From Rufibacter sediminis (GTDB lineage: Bacteria > Bacteroidota > Bacteroidia > Cytophagales > Hymenobacteraceae): a stretch of 64,000 bases of DNA. The translations under genes and the position numbers were made by a program. Numbering within the stretch: the first letter of the stretch is position 1; each line of letters starts with the position of its first letter. The stretch covers positions 1-64,000 of the forward strand of contig NZ_JACOAF010000010.1 of NCBI RefSeq assembly GCF_014269285.1, read 5' to 3'. The notes under the pieces are model-generated. The model was given only the letters and a program-made list of their open reading frames with translations. It was not told where the DNA came from and did no database searches. This document shows, in pieces, positions 1 through 8,541 of the stretch.

Positions 1-461
1 GTCACTTTTCTCCTGGATGAGAAAAGTAACCAAAAGAATCATGAAGAAAAGAAACTCGCTGACGCTCAGACAGTCTTTTCTTCAATAATCATGACACCTG
101 GTGAAAGCCTTCTGTTGCATAGGAAGCGTGGGCCACTGCGGTTTTTAAGCGCTACTACTTGCGCTTCCCTTTGCTTCGGGCTACGCAGGCGGCCCTCCGC
201 AGGGGAAGCGCAGGTTACGGATTACTACTTGCTCTACTGCAATGCCTGTAACGTCCTGCGGACGTGCTTAAGAGTTGACTGATGAGAAAATTCCCCTCCT
301 GGGAGGGGTAGGGGTGGGTTTGCTTTTATATTCTCACTAACAATCCTTGCGGCTCCCTGCACACCTTGATCCAACGTGATTGAACAATCCAAAGAAGGGG
401 GTTGTTGCGTAGGTGAGTGGTGGAGCAGGGAGTTCTGCTGCCGTTCATGATTTCTATCGAT
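1..461. other. Gene-free leader with two inverted repeats
   Basis: No convincing gene is visible. Bases 1-30 form an inverted repeat (12-base arms GTCACTTTTCTC and GAGAAAAGTAAC, one mismatch, loop CTGGAT). Bases 43-83 contain a second one with 9-base arms GAAGAAAAG and CTTTTCTTC. A G-rich repeat unit lies at 292-321. A 63-codon open frame at 91-282 has no recognisable protein feature and is probably chance. Confidence 0.5.
292..321. repeat. G-rich intergenic repeat unit, copy 1
   Basis: TCCCCTCC is followed by a G-tract series GGGAGGGGTAGGGGTGGG and then TTT. The same unit occurs twice in opposite orientation at 12628-12708. The four G-runs with 1-2-base loops fit the canonical G-quadruplex pattern on the + strand. 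Confidence 0.7.
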
Positions 462-1190
462 ATGCGTCTTCTCTTCAAGTTGGTTTTGTTGTATGCGGGT
501 ATTCTGTTTCTGGGAGGGTGTTCTACCGCTGATACCGAGGAGGCGGAAAATGTGCCAACTCCTAAGATTCCGGCTTCACCGTCTGCCTCGGCCACCTATC
601 TGGCACTGGGCGATTCCTATACCATCGGGCAGAGTGTGCCGGCAACGGAGCGCTGGCCCGTGTATTTGGCGAACATGCTGGCGCAGGAAGGGAATGCCGT
701 GGGCGAGCCCCGCATCATTGCCCAAACCGGCTGGACGACCGCCGATCTCCTCCAGCGGGTAAAAGCCGAGAAACTGGACGGAGGTTTTGGGTTGGTGTCG
801 TTGATGATTGGGGTGAACAACCAGTACCAGGGCCGCAGTCTGGAAGAATTCCGGGCACAGTTCAGGGAGTTGTTGTCGCTCAGCACCACGCTGGGCCAGA
901 AAGACCCCAAAAACGTGGTGGTGCTCACCATTCCAGACTGGGGAGCCACTCCCTTCGGCGCGAGCCGGGATCAGGCCTCCATCAGTACTCAGATCAAGAA
1001 ATTCAATGAGGTGATCAAAGCCGAGGCGGGTGCGGCGGGCATCACGGTGGTAGACATATATGAGCTGTCGTTGCAGGCAAGGGAATCACCGGCGTTGGTG
1101 GCTCCTGACGGATTGCACTATAGCGGCCTCATGCACCAGCAATGGGCGCAACGGGTGCTGCCGGAGGCGAAGAAGAAACTGCTGGATTAA
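462..1190 (+). CDS. SGNH/GDSL hydrolase lipoprotein
   Basis: This is a predicted esterase or lipase-like hydrolase of the SGNH family, probably anchored to a membrane as a lipoprotein. From the ATG at 462 the protein is 242 residues: a hydrophobic signal ends in lipobox LGGC with the acylated Cys at residue 20. Block I reads ALGDSYTIG (nucleophile Ser52), a GVNN stretch fits block III, and DGLHYS near the C-terminus (Asp216, His219) fits block V. The open frame extends upstream to GTG 417 and ATG 447, but only the 447 and 462 starts place a signal peptide near the N-terminus; 462 gives the cleaner one. The natural substrate cannot be told. The next gene is on the same strand 93 bases on. Confidence 0.8.
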   Translation: MRLLFKLVLLYAGILFLGGCSTADTEEAENVPTPKIPASPSASATYLALGDSYTIGQSVPATERWPVYLANMLAQEGNAVGEPRIIAQTGWTTADLLQRVKAEKLDGGFGLVSLMIGVNNQYQGRSLEEFRAQFRELLSLSTTLGQKDPKNVVVLTIPDWGATPFGASRDQASISTQIKKFNEVIKAEAGAAGITVVDIYELSLQARESPALVAPDGLHYSGLMHQQWAQRVLPEAKKKLLD

Positions 1191-1283
1191 ATTTTTCTGC
1201 GGAGTCTCAACTTTGGAACGGTATATGTAATAGGCATTTTACCGCAGCAGCGGTACCCAAACCACCTTTCAAACTTATCCCGT

Positions 1284-1706
1284 ATGGAAATGAAATTCAA
1301 CGCAGTTGGTGCCTTGGTAATGGCAGGGATTTTAGTCATCACTGGTCTCCCGTTACAAGCACAGAATAAACCTAATCCAATACAGAAAACACCCGTGCTG
1401 GCCATGGCCACGCCCGCCAAAGGAACCCCGGTTCGGCGCGAGACCCTGTCAGGCATTGACCTTTTCCCCGAAGACAAGAAAAACGATGTGTTCCTGCTCT
1501 CCTTTCAGCAGGACATGACCGAAGACGGGGTGCTGGAACTGACCAACTATGCCGGAAAGGTCTTGTACACCAAACCCATTCCGGCCGGAGACCATACGCT
1601 GGCCGCCCCGGTGAACATCGGGAAACTCAGAACGGGCACGTACCTGGTAGAAGTGAAAACGGCCACTACCGTTTACTGGAAGAAAATGCGCGTTCGTCTG
1701 CGGTAA
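1284..1706 (+). CDS. Small exported protein resembling a free-standing T9SS C-terminal domain
   Basis: The 140-residue protein has a signal peptide (hydrophobic residues 8-23, cleavage near LQAQ). Residues about 58-140 look like the beta-sandwich sorting domain of type IX secretion cargo: an LFP start, a hydrophobic strand, a V-L-E-L-TNYAGKVLYTK strand pair, then an LRTGTYLVEV strand and the closing KKMRVRLR. In known cargo this domain follows a large passenger; here there is only about 35 residues of linker before it. ATG 1290 is an alternative start. Function is unknown; it could be a T9SS-related accessory protein or a stand-alone CTD-like (DUF3244-like) protein. A strong terminator follows at 1722-1766. 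Confidence 0.65.
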   Translation: MEMKFNAVGALVMAGILVITGLPLQAQNKPNPIQKTPVLAMATPAKGTPVRRETLSGIDLFPEDKKNDVFLLSFQQDMTEDGVLELTNYAGKVLYTKPIPAGDHTLAAPVNIGKLRTGTYLVEVKTATTVYWKKMRVRLR

Positions 1707-1721
1707 TCCTCCAAAATAGCA

Positions 1722-1766
1722 AAAGGCAAAGGGCTGCGGAATAAGTTTCCGCAGCCCTTTGCCTTT
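1722..1766. terminator. Bidirectional terminator hairpin
   Basis: Perfect 20-base arms (1722-1741 and 1747-1766) enclose the loop TAAGT. The right arm ends in CCTTT followed by TCT. It lies between two convergent genes and can serve both. Confidence 0.85.
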
Positions 1767-1782
1767 TCTGGGAGCTCCGGGG

Positions 1783-2793
1783 TTACCAGGTAAACGTCAG
1801 AACCACCAGTTCTGAGAAACCATTGTCGTTGTCGGCCACGGCCACGGCCTCCAGGCTATGGCGGTGCTTGTCTAAGACGCAGATAGATTCAATCTTGCTT
1901 TTGTAGCTGCTGCCATCTTTTTGGGTGATGGGCACCACCACCTCGGGTGTTACGGGTTGCGGAGAGCTGTGCGGATGGGCCTGCAGCAAGCCTACCAGAC
2001 TGCCATAGACCTCGCCGTCCAGCACGGCATTGGGGGTTTCCTCTGCCGAGGCCGTGAAGAGCATCTGGCCGCCCAGCGCCGAGGTCATCCCCGAGAATCC
2101 GGTTTTGATCTTCGCCAGGTCCGGAAGAGCCCATTGCTGCAGGCCAGACGGTTTAGGCGCCGCCCCCCGGCCCAGCAGGAAAGGCGTGATGGAGGAAAGC
2201 GTGTAGGTGATGAGCACGTTCTGGCCGCCCGGCGCGAACCGCTGCAGCAGGTACAGGTATTCTTCATCGGCCGCCAGGCCTTCAATGTTCAAAGCAGCCT
2301 CGCCGGTAATGTTTTTGTCTGCGCGCAACTGGGAATAGAGCGTCTGCAGCGGTACCATAATGGGTTTGCCCACGCCGTTGCGGGTAACCGGCACCAGGTA
2401 GCCCGTGTTGCGGGCCGGGGTGGAGCCGGAACCGATGATCAGCAGGCACGGCTGCCCTTCCAGGGTGACCAGCGTGATGGCCTCCAGATCGGGTTTTACC
2501 GGTTTGGGGATGCGGCCTTCGGCCAGCGGGCCGGGCGTGAAAAGCGGTACTTTCTGCACCACCTTGAACGTGGAATCCAATCGGAACAGATACGGAGAAT
2601 CATCCCCGATCACGTAGAAGAAATCGCCCACGCGCTCTATGCCCGAGGCTGACGGAATTCCGTCCAGCACCACTTTTCTGGTGATGACTGCCGTTGGCGT
2701 GGCAGAGGAATCTGAGTCTGATTGGCAACCGGCGGAGAAAAGGACCATAAGCAGGAGCGTGCAGTAAGAGAAGGGCTGTACTAGAAATTTCAT
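1783..2793 (-). CDS. Beta-propeller-like lipoprotein (DUF6929-like)
   Basis: A 336-residue predicted lipoprotein: signal peptide with lipobox ending FSAGC, then a Ser/Asp-rich linker. The body has repeated strand-like stretches typical of a propeller. I recognise features of the Bacteroidota family DUF6929: SASGIERVGDFFYVIGDDSP, KPVKPDLEAIT, IGSGSTPARNTGYLVPV and ALNIEGLAADEEYLYLLQR. The Asp and Glu residues in these motifs resemble those of phytase or SdiA-regulated propellers, but no activity is established. The gene is convergent with the CTD-like gene, sharing the terminator at 1722-1766. The assignment rests on memory of family motifs. Confidence 0.65.
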   Translation of the reverse strand: MKFLVQPFSYCTLLLMVLFSAGCQSDSDSSATPTAVITRKVVLDGIPSASGIERVGDFFYVIGDDSPYLFRLDSTFKVVQKVPLFTPGPLAEGRIPKPVKPDLEAITLVTLEGQPCLLIIGSGSTPARNTGYLVPVTRNGVGKPIMVPLQTLYSQLRADKNITGEAALNIEGLAADEEYLYLLQRFAPGGQNVLITYTLSSITPFLLGRGAAPKPSGLQQWALPDLAKIKTGFSGMTSALGGQMLFTASAEETPNAVLDGEVYGSLVGLLQAHPHSSPQPVTPEVVVPITQKDGSSYKSKIESICVLDKHRHSLEAVAVADNDNGFSELVVLTFTW

Positions 2794-2884
2794 GGGGGAT
2801 GGTAAATCTACGTCAGCGTTTCAGGTGAGAATAAAAGGGTCTGACAATGGTTTTTCTATTTAAGTGTGAGTCTGGTACGTTCTA

Positions 2885-2913
2885 CGTCTGTTTTCTGAAA
2901 AGGGGGCCAAAAA
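2885..2913. repeat. Pal40 palindrome copy
   Basis: Core GTTTTCTGAAAA followed by GGGGGCCAAAAAT; the left outer arm is degraded. It lies 5 bases beyond the uvsE stop codon, where a terminator would be expected. Confidence 0.6.
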
Positions 2914-2917
2914 TATA

Positions 2918-3808
2918 TCACACCAGGGCTAGTTCTTCCAGTACCTGCCGCGCCCGCAGGCAGCTGGCCTCTTTGTCTTTGATCTCCAGCATGATGTCTA
3001 CCTCCAGGCCGTTCAGATGCGTGAGAAACTCCCGGAACAGATCCGTCTCAATGCTGGTGATGTGCTTGCCCTTCCGCTCACCGGGGCTCTGGGAGCTGTA
3101 GTCCATCATGAGCACGCCGTCTTTCTCTGGGTGCCAGGTGCCGGAAGCCAGTTGCAGGGCCTCTGCCATGGGCTCATTGTTGTTCAGGCACTCGTGGTGG
3201 AAATTGTCAAACAGGATGGGAATTCCGGTCTCGGCGTTCAGTTCCAGGCAGTCTCTCAGGCTGTAGAGGCGGTCATCGTTCTCCACCACCAGCCGCGCTT
3301 TCACAATGTCGGGCAAGGTCTGGTAGGTCTGGATGAAGCGCTTGAGCGCCGATGGCTTGTCGCCGTACACGCCGCCGGCATGGATCTGCAGTTTGGCGGT
3401 GGAGTCCAGTCCCATCAAATCCATGACCGTGGCCTGGTAGACCAGCTCCGCGATGCTGTTGCGCACAATGCGTTCATCTGGCGAGTTGAGCACCACAAAC
3501 TGGTCTGGGTGCATGGAGATGCGCATGTTATGTTTCTTCACGAAATCGCCCAGGCGCCGGAACGTCATCTGGAAGTGCTGCTGCCAGTTGTAGGTGTTGA
3601 TTTCATGGCTGGCGAACGGCACCAGCTCCGAGCTCATCCGGAAGAACAGGAACCCGTGCTCCAGGTTGTACTCCAGAATCCGCCGCAGGCAGGCCAGGTT
3701 CTTCTCCACGGTCTGCACCAGCCGCTCCTCACTGTAAGACGCCAACCGGAAGGTGGTAGACGAGCTGCAGTCCAGGGTTTCGTTTACGCAAGGATATCCA
3801 ATCTTCAT
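2918..3808 (-). CDS. uvsE: UV damage endonuclease UvsE/UVDE
   Basis: UVDE nicks DNA 5' of UV photoproducts and starts an excision repair route independent of UvrABC. The 296-residue length and the start MKIGYPC are typical of the family. The TIM-barrel metal-site motifs are present in order: RISMHPDQFVVLNSP, LQIHAGGVYGDK, VVENDDRLYS, FDNFHHECLN and a late IMLEIKDKE. The ATG at 3808 is the only start giving the conserved N-terminus. The gene stands alone; a Pal40 copy follows its stop codon. UVDE is patchily distributed in bacteria and fits the irradiated or exposed habitats from which Hymenobacteraceae are often isolated (inference). Confidence 0.93.
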   Translation of the reverse strand: MKIGYPCVNETLDCSSSTTFRLASYSEERLVQTVEKNLACLRRILEYNLEHGFLFFRMSSELVPFASHEINTYNWQQHFQMTFRRLGDFVKKHNMRISMHPDQFVVLNSPDERIVRNSIAELVYQATVMDLMGLDSTAKLQIHAGGVYGDKPSALKRFIQTYQTLPDIVKARLVVENDDRLYSLRDCLELNAETGIPILFDNFHHECLNNNEPMAEALQLASGTWHPEKDGVLMMDYSSQSPGERKGKHITSIETDLFREFLTHLNGLEVDIMLEIKDKEASCLRARQVLEELALV

Positions 3809-4113
3809 GTTTCGCGGGGTTTGGTACTATCAACCGTTGCCGGTGGCAGTTGTTTCTGGTGTAGTTAACGGAGGGGCGGCAGATGTGTTTACAGAGTATT
3901 TATTTAATAAGGGGAAGTATATATATATGGAGCGTGAACTGAATAAAACTGAAGAGGTGGTACAATTCGTTTTGAGGCTGTTTTTCAGAAAAAAGGCCTA
4001 AAATTAGTTTTTCAGGGATAGCGGATTTTGGCAGTATTTCGCTTATCATTATAACTGAAAATCACTGATTGTAAGAGGATTTGTGGAATAGCTTTCTACC
4101 ATAAAAGGTGTAA
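3809..4113. other. Intergenic region between uvsE and the esterase-like pair
   Basis: An A+T-rich 305-base gap between divergent genes. It holds one Pal40 copy (3968-4004) and must contain promoters for both sides, but I see no convincing TAnnTTTG box. Confidence 0.5.
3968..4004. repeat. Pal40 palindrome copy
   Basis: CGTTTTGAGGCTGTTTTTC on the left and GAAAAAAGGCCTAAAAT on the right. It sits in a divergent, promoter-containing gap, so it cannot be a simple terminator here. Confidence 0.8.
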
Positions 4114-5850
4114 ATGAATTTAACGTCAACTCACAGATTGCTTATCAAGTGCTATCCTCTGCTTTTAGTGCTTTTGCTTTTTGCCCATACTGCCGTATGC
4201 CAATACCCCAAAAGAGTAGAGCAGGAAATCCAGCAATATTTTATTCCTTTCTCAGATTCTTCCGCAGCCCTTCCCAGTGCCTTCTTGGAGAAGCTAAAGG
4301 ACAAAACGATTGTGGGCCTGGGGGAAGCCACTCACGGGACAGCAGAATTTGAGCGGATGTTCTCCCTGCTTTCCAAAGAACTGATTCTGAAACAGGGCTT
4401 CAATTGTATCGTTTTGGCTGAGGCGAACTTCTATGATACCCGCTCGCTGAACGATTATGTGGTTTATGGAAAGGGTGAGGCAGAAACCGTCATCCGGCTG
4501 ATGCGCCATCAACCTAACCCGTTGGTGGAAGAGGAATTTAGGAGACTGGCCGAGTGGGTGCGTTCGCACAATGAGAAACTACCCGTAGAAGAAAGGGTGT
4601 GGATGCTGGGAGCCGATGCCATGTCGCCGCGTGGGGCTGCTTATGATGCCCTTCGGCTGTGCCGTGAGCTGAAAGTTAACTTGCCGGAGGAAACGGTTCA
4701 ACTCCTATCGGAAATCTCGGTCTTACCAGAGTCTATGTTTGAGGACTACGCAAAAAGGAACACAATGGCCTCTGTGCTTTCCAGGACGGCGCAGTTACAG
4801 CAGGCGCTACAGCACCAAGCCTCATCAGCGAAACTTGATGCTAGGCAGCGGTGGCTTCTTCAGAGCGTGGGCACTCTGGACCTGGCCATCAGATTCTTCT
4901 ATGACAATTACCTGCTGCAAAAATGGTCTACCCGGCAGTTTAGGGATGAAGCAATGCTTTCAAACATCCAATGGGTGTTGAAGGAGAGGCCCCGGGCGAA
5001 ACTGATCGTATATGCGCACAATGCCCACTTAGAGAAAAAGATTGGTTACCAATCACTTTCTGGCTTTGGGCCGTATTTGGGCGGGCAGTTAGACAGTACC
5101 TATGGAAAGAAGTATTACGCCATTTGTACTGAAGCCCAATCTGGCACTTATTGGGCCGGCGACGATGATGGTGATGTTGCCGTTATCAAGAAAAAGACGA
5201 AAGTAGGAGATATACTAGGAGGAATAGTAAAAGCACCGTTTGGTTTTCTGGAGCTCACCGCCACGCGAAGTATCAGCAAGTATTTTGCTAGCCCACTTGA
5301 TATGACCTTTGGTGTACTTGTAGGATCTAATAATTCCTCTGCAAAAGTTAACAATCTCGCTTCAGCCTTTGATGCCTTGCTTTTTGTGCGGAAGTCTACC
5401 CCCAAGCTACGGACCAAACCCAAGACACCACTAAGGATGTTCTCGCTCAACCTCAATATGTCACCTGATTTGATAAGAAAAATAGCAAGCAAGGGGGAGG
5501 TCACCGTGTCACTAAACGGATCGTTTGTTCCCTCTGGCACGTCTCTGTCTGGTGAGGGGGTTGTTTTAGGTGTCCTTTTCTTGAACGGAGATAAAAAGGT
5601 CCTTGGCTATCATGCTGCCATCCTCTCTGGGAAAATGGACGTGGGACAAGCGTTCAAATTTCCAGCGGGTACTGAAAAAGTCTTGTTGACATTCTCAGGT
5701 AGTAGCATCAAAGAGCTCGGAATACAAAGCATGCGGGTAAACGGGCAGGTCATAGCTCTAAATGAACTGAGCTACTTCGGAGAAGGGTATGATAAAAGTA
5801 TTGAATTGGATGAGGCAGGCAACAGTAGAATCCAAATCAGGGAAAGGTAG
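4114..5850 (+). CDS. Erythromycin esterase family protein (first of tandem pair)
   Basis: A 578-residue exported protein with a hydrophobic signal (residues 13-29, VCQ). The first half is an erythromycin-esterase-like domain: VGLGEATHGTAEF carries the Glu71/His74 pair equivalent to the catalytic Glu and His of the Ere family, and LIVYAHNAHLEKK supplies a further conserved His region. Residues from about 430 on form a C-terminal part that I do not recognise, probably beta-rich. Most members of this wide family are not macrolide esterases, so resistance should not be assumed. It is followed 108 bases later by a shorter paralogue on the same strand. Base composition is visibly lower in G+C than that of most neighbours. 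Confidence 0.75.
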   Translation: MNLTSTHRLLIKCYPLLLVLLLFAHTAVCQYPKRVEQEIQQYFIPFSDSSAALPSAFLEKLKDKTIVGLGEATHGTAEFERMFSLLSKELILKQGFNCIVLAEANFYDTRSLNDYVVYGKGEAETVIRLMRHQPNPLVEEEFRRLAEWVRSHNEKLPVEERVWMLGADAMSPRGAAYDALRLCRELKVNLPEETVQLLSEISVLPESMFEDYAKRNTMASVLSRTAQLQQALQHQASSAKLDARQRWLLQSVGTLDLAIRFFYDNYLLQKWSTRQFRDEAMLSNIQWVLKERPRAKLIVYAHNAHLEKKIGYQSLSGFGPYLGGQLDSTYGKKYYAICTEAQSGTYWAGDDDGDVAVIKKKTKVGDILGGIVKAPFGFLELTATRSISKYFASPLDMTFGVLVGSNNSSAKVNNLASAFDALLFVRKSTPKLRTKPKTPLRMFSLNLNMSPDLIRKIASKGEVTVSLNGSFVPSGTSLSGEGVVLGVLFLNGDKKVLGYHAAILSGKMDVGQAFKFPAGTEKVLLTFSGSSIKELGIQSMRVNGQVIALNELSYFGEGYDKSIELDEAGNSRIQIRER

Positions 5851-5958
5851 AGACCTATCATCTTATCAAAGAAACCTTCGCTCCAAAATAAGTAAATCAT
5901 ACACGGTACGGATACGCCATTATGCATGTCTGGATGACCATTAGAAAGAGTTTTTAAA

Positions 5959-7290
5959 ATGAAGATTCAGTTTGGGAAATCTGGACAGCGGTTAAAGAAT
6001 CGGTTCATCCTACAGCTACTGTTGTGCACGGCATTGGTGAATTGGTGGTTCCCCTCAATGGCCCAAGACACTGCCCAAAGAGTGGCTTATATCAAAGAGA
6101 ATACGATTGCTGTCCATGATATGAATCCTTCTAATGAAGATTATACAGATTTACTTCCGCTTAAATCTGTACTGAAAGATACCGAGGTAATCGGCTTGGG
6201 AGAACAGACGCACTATGATGGCAGCACTTTCCAGGCGAAGACCAGGCTGGTCAAGTTTCTGCACCAGGAACTTGGGTATGGTGTGATAGCTTTTGAAAGC
6301 GGGTTCTATGACTGTTACAAAGCCTGGCAGGAGATCCAGAACGGAAAGCCAGCCATTGCTGCCGCCCGAAAGTCTATCTATCCTTTCTGGATATCTGCTG
6401 AAACAGAGGAACTCTTCAAGTACATTGACCAGCAGAAAAACACAGATTACCCATTGATTATGGCCGGGATTGACTGCAAATTCTCGGGTGTTTATTCCCG
6501 AGAAAATCTACCCAGTGACCTTAGAGCATATCTGCAGAGCACGAAATCAGAAGCACTGAAAGATACCGCACAGTGGCTGGAGTTCAGCACAGCCCTGGAA
6601 AAGGCGATTAAAATCTCTGATTATCACACAAAACCAAGTCCTCAGGATACCCTGGTTTTGCATCAAACCATATCCGGTATTCTGAAGAGAGTAACCAGCA
6701 GGGTAGAAGCAAACAAGATAGTCTCCCAGGAAGACCTTTTCTGGCAGCAGTTCTGCCGCAGCACCCTCGTGGAAATTACCCGTAAGTTCTCTTCCCGGCA
6801 AAGGAGGGACGAGCAAATGGGGAGCAACCTGCATTTCCTTCGCAATGATCTTTATAAGGATAAGAAAGTAATAGTGTGGGCAGCCTCTTCGCATCTTACC
6901 TATGCTGGTACCAACATTGAGAGTGACTTCTACCAGCAAAACCTAAGGTTAGGTGACTATTTAAAAAAGTCTTATGGTGAGAAATACTACCACCTTGGGT
7001 TTACTGGATATGAAGGGAAAATAGGCAAACTGTTATTCTTTCCTCTAATCAAGATAAAGAAGCACAAGGAGAACAGCATTGAGTATGCCTTAGGCCAGAC
7101 GAAACAGCCTTTCTTGTTTCTGGATCTGAATAGACAAGACCTGCCTGATTGGCTGCAAGCGCATCTGATTGCCCGTCCGTTTGGTTATAGAGAGATGAGT
7201 ATGAGGTTGCCCCAGGTAATGGACGGCCTTTTTTACACGGAGAAAATCTTTGAAAGGAAGGCTCTCCCTGCTGTTCCAGAGAAACAGTAG
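5959..7290 (+). CDS. Erythromycin esterase family protein (second of tandem pair)
   Basis: A 443-residue exported protein: basic N-terminus, hydrophobic stretch to about residue 33, then SMAQ. The Ere-type motif is VIGLGEQTHYDGSTF, with Glu and His at the same spacing as in the upstream paralogue, followed by GVIAFESGFYDCY and a late VIVWAASSHLTYAGT in place of the usual AHNAH region. It lacks the C-terminal extension of its neighbour. Start ATG 5959 gives a plausible signal. The two genes are probably an old duplication given their low similarity outside motifs; both are lower in G+C than the flanks. Substrate unknown. Confidence 0.7.
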   Translation: MKIQFGKSGQRLKNRFILQLLLCTALVNWWFPSMAQDTAQRVAYIKENTIAVHDMNPSNEDYTDLLPLKSVLKDTEVIGLGEQTHYDGSTFQAKTRLVKFLHQELGYGVIAFESGFYDCYKAWQEIQNGKPAIAAARKSIYPFWISAETEELFKYIDQQKNTDYPLIMAGIDCKFSGVYSRENLPSDLRAYLQSTKSEALKDTAQWLEFSTALEKAIKISDYHTKPSPQDTLVLHQTISGILKRVTSRVEANKIVSQEDLFWQQFCRSTLVEITRKFSSRQRRDEQMGSNLHFLRNDLYKDKKVIVWAASSHLTYAGTNIESDFYQQNLRLGDYLKKSYGEKYYHLGFTGYEGKIGKLLFFPLIKIKKHKENSIEYALGQTKQPFLFLDLNRQDLPDWLQAHLIARPFGYREMSMRLPQVMDGLFYTEKIFERKALPAVPEKQ

Positions 7291-7382
7291 TGGCGAGCTT
7301 AACAGTCAGATAAAGCTGGACTTCTGATCAAATACAATGGGATTAGAGAGCCAATTGCTAGGAACTTAAAGCAGATTCTTAG

Positions 7383-7413
7383 TTTGGATGCGCGGCAAAA
7401 AAGCCTATTTTTG
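7383..7413 (+). promoter_or_regulatory. Bacteroidota-type promoter of sucD
   Basis: TTTG at 7383-7386, a 19-base spacer, then TATTTTTG at 7406-7413. This matches the Bacteroidota primary sigma consensus (TTTG, 19-21 bases, TAnnTTTG). Transcription should begin about 7 bases downstream, giving a short leader before the ATG at 7461. Confidence 0.65.
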
Positions 7414-7460
7414 CGTACAGTTTTAACGAGAGCGTACATCTTTCACATAATCCACTACAC

Positions 7461-8351
7461 ATGAGTGTTTTAGTAAATAAAGATTCCAAAGTGATTGTGC
7501 AGGGCTTCACCGGCTCAGAGGGTTCTTTCCACGCACAGCAGATGATTGAGTATGGCACCAACGTAGTAGGTGGCGTAACCCCGGGCAAAGGCGGTTCTAC
7601 CCACTTAGACCGTCCGGTGTTCAACACCGTGGCCGAGGCCGTACAGAAAGCCCAAGCCAACGTATCCATCATTTTCGTGCCACCCGCGTTTGCCGCTGAT
7701 GCCATCATGGAAGCCGCCGATGCCGGTATTGAAGTGATTGTGTGCATCACCGAGGGTATTCCGGTGAAAGACATGGTTGCCGCTAAAAACTACATCAAGA
7801 ACAAAGCAGTTACCCTGATCGGGCCGAACTGCCCGGGCGTGATCACGCCAGGCGAAGCGAAAGTGGGCATCATGCCCGGTTTCGTGTTCAAGCCAGGTAG
7901 AATCGGGATCGTTTCCAAGTCCGGTACGTTGACCTATGAGGCCGCCGATCAGATTGTGAAAGCTGGTCTGGGTATCTCTACCGCCATTGGTATCGGGGGT
8001 GACCCGATCATCGGGACGCCTACTAAAAACGCGGTGGAACTGTTGATGGAAGACCCGGAGACCGATGCCATTGTGATGATTGGCGAGATTGGCGGTAACT
8101 ACGAGGCCGTGGCCGCGGAGTACATCCGTTCCACTGGCAACAAAAAGCCAGTAGTTGGTTTCATCGCGGGCCAAACCGCTCCGGCCGGACGTAGAATGGG
8201 CCACGCCGGTGCCATCATCGGCGGCGCCGATGACACTGCCGCCGCTAAAATGCGCATTATGCGTGAGAACGGCATCCACGTGGTAGACTCTCCTGCCGAG
8301 ATCGGCGAGACCATGGTAAGAGTATTACAGGGCGAGGCGACCAACGCGTAA
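7461..8351 (+). CDS. sucD: Succinyl-CoA ligase (ADP-forming) subunit alpha
   Basis: The alpha subunit of succinyl-CoA synthetase makes ATP from succinyl-CoA in the TCA cycle and carries the phosphorylated histidine. The 296-residue protein shows the CoA-binding Rossmann start [45 protein letters not shown] and the active-site segment RRMGHAGAI with His248. Length and motifs are normal. As in many Bacteroidota the beta subunit gene sucC is not adjacent. The gene is monocistronic, bounded by its own promoter (7383-7413) and terminator (8373-8405). Confidence 0.96.
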   Translation: MSVLVNKDSKVIVQGFTGSEGSFHAQQMIEYGTNVVGGVTPGKGGSTHLDRPVFNTVAEAVQKAQANVSIIFVPPAFAADAIMEAADAGIEVIVCITEGIPVKDMVAAKNYIKNKAVTLIGPNCPGVITPGEAKVGIMPGFVFKPGRIGIVSKSGTLTYEAADQIVKAGLGISTAIGIGGDPIIGTPTKNAVELLMEDPETDAIVMIGEIGGNYEAVAAEYIRSTGNKKPVVGFIAGQTAPAGRRMGHAGAIIGGADDTAAAKMRIMRENGIHVVDSPAEIGETMVRVLQGEATNA

Positions 8352-8372
8352 GCGGCTCCTGTTCCAATATAG

Positions 8373-8405
8373 AAAAAGGCGATTCTGCAAAGAGCCGCCT
8401 TTTTT
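8373..8405 (+). terminator. Rho-independent terminator of sucD
   Basis: AAAAAGGCG (8373-8381) pairs with CGCCTTTTT (from 8396), and the hairpin runs straight into a T-tract. The bases AGCGGCTC at 8351-8358 could pair alternatively with GAGCCGC at 8392-8398. Confidence 0.8.
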
Positions 8406-8490
8406 GTTTTGTCGTCTGTGTTCGCGGGGCCCACAAGCGCGCCTTGCATGCAAGCCGCAGAACCAACTCGTAGATGTCTACCCAGCTAAT

Positions 8491-8531
8491 TGCGTTTAGG
8501 GGCTGTTTTCTGAAAATAGCCCCTAAACGCA
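8491..8531. repeat. Pal40 palindrome copy, near-perfect
   Basis: Arms TGCGTTTAGGGGCTGTTTTC and GAAAATAGCCCCTAAACGCA differ at one position (a G-U pair in RNA). It lies between convergent genes, 10 bases from the GDSL esterase stop codon. Confidence 0.9.
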
Positions 8532-8541
8532 AGGACGAGAT

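Noticed and set aside
91-282. 63-codon open frame in the first gap
   Set aside because: No recognisable motif, no promoter or ribosome-binding context, and odd composition (Arg, Cys, Leu); it lies in repeat-like DNA.
4114-7290. Macrolide resistance function for the erythromycin-esterase-family pair
   Set aside because: Both are exported and lack features specific to EreA/EreB beyond the shared motif; most family members have no known role in resistance.
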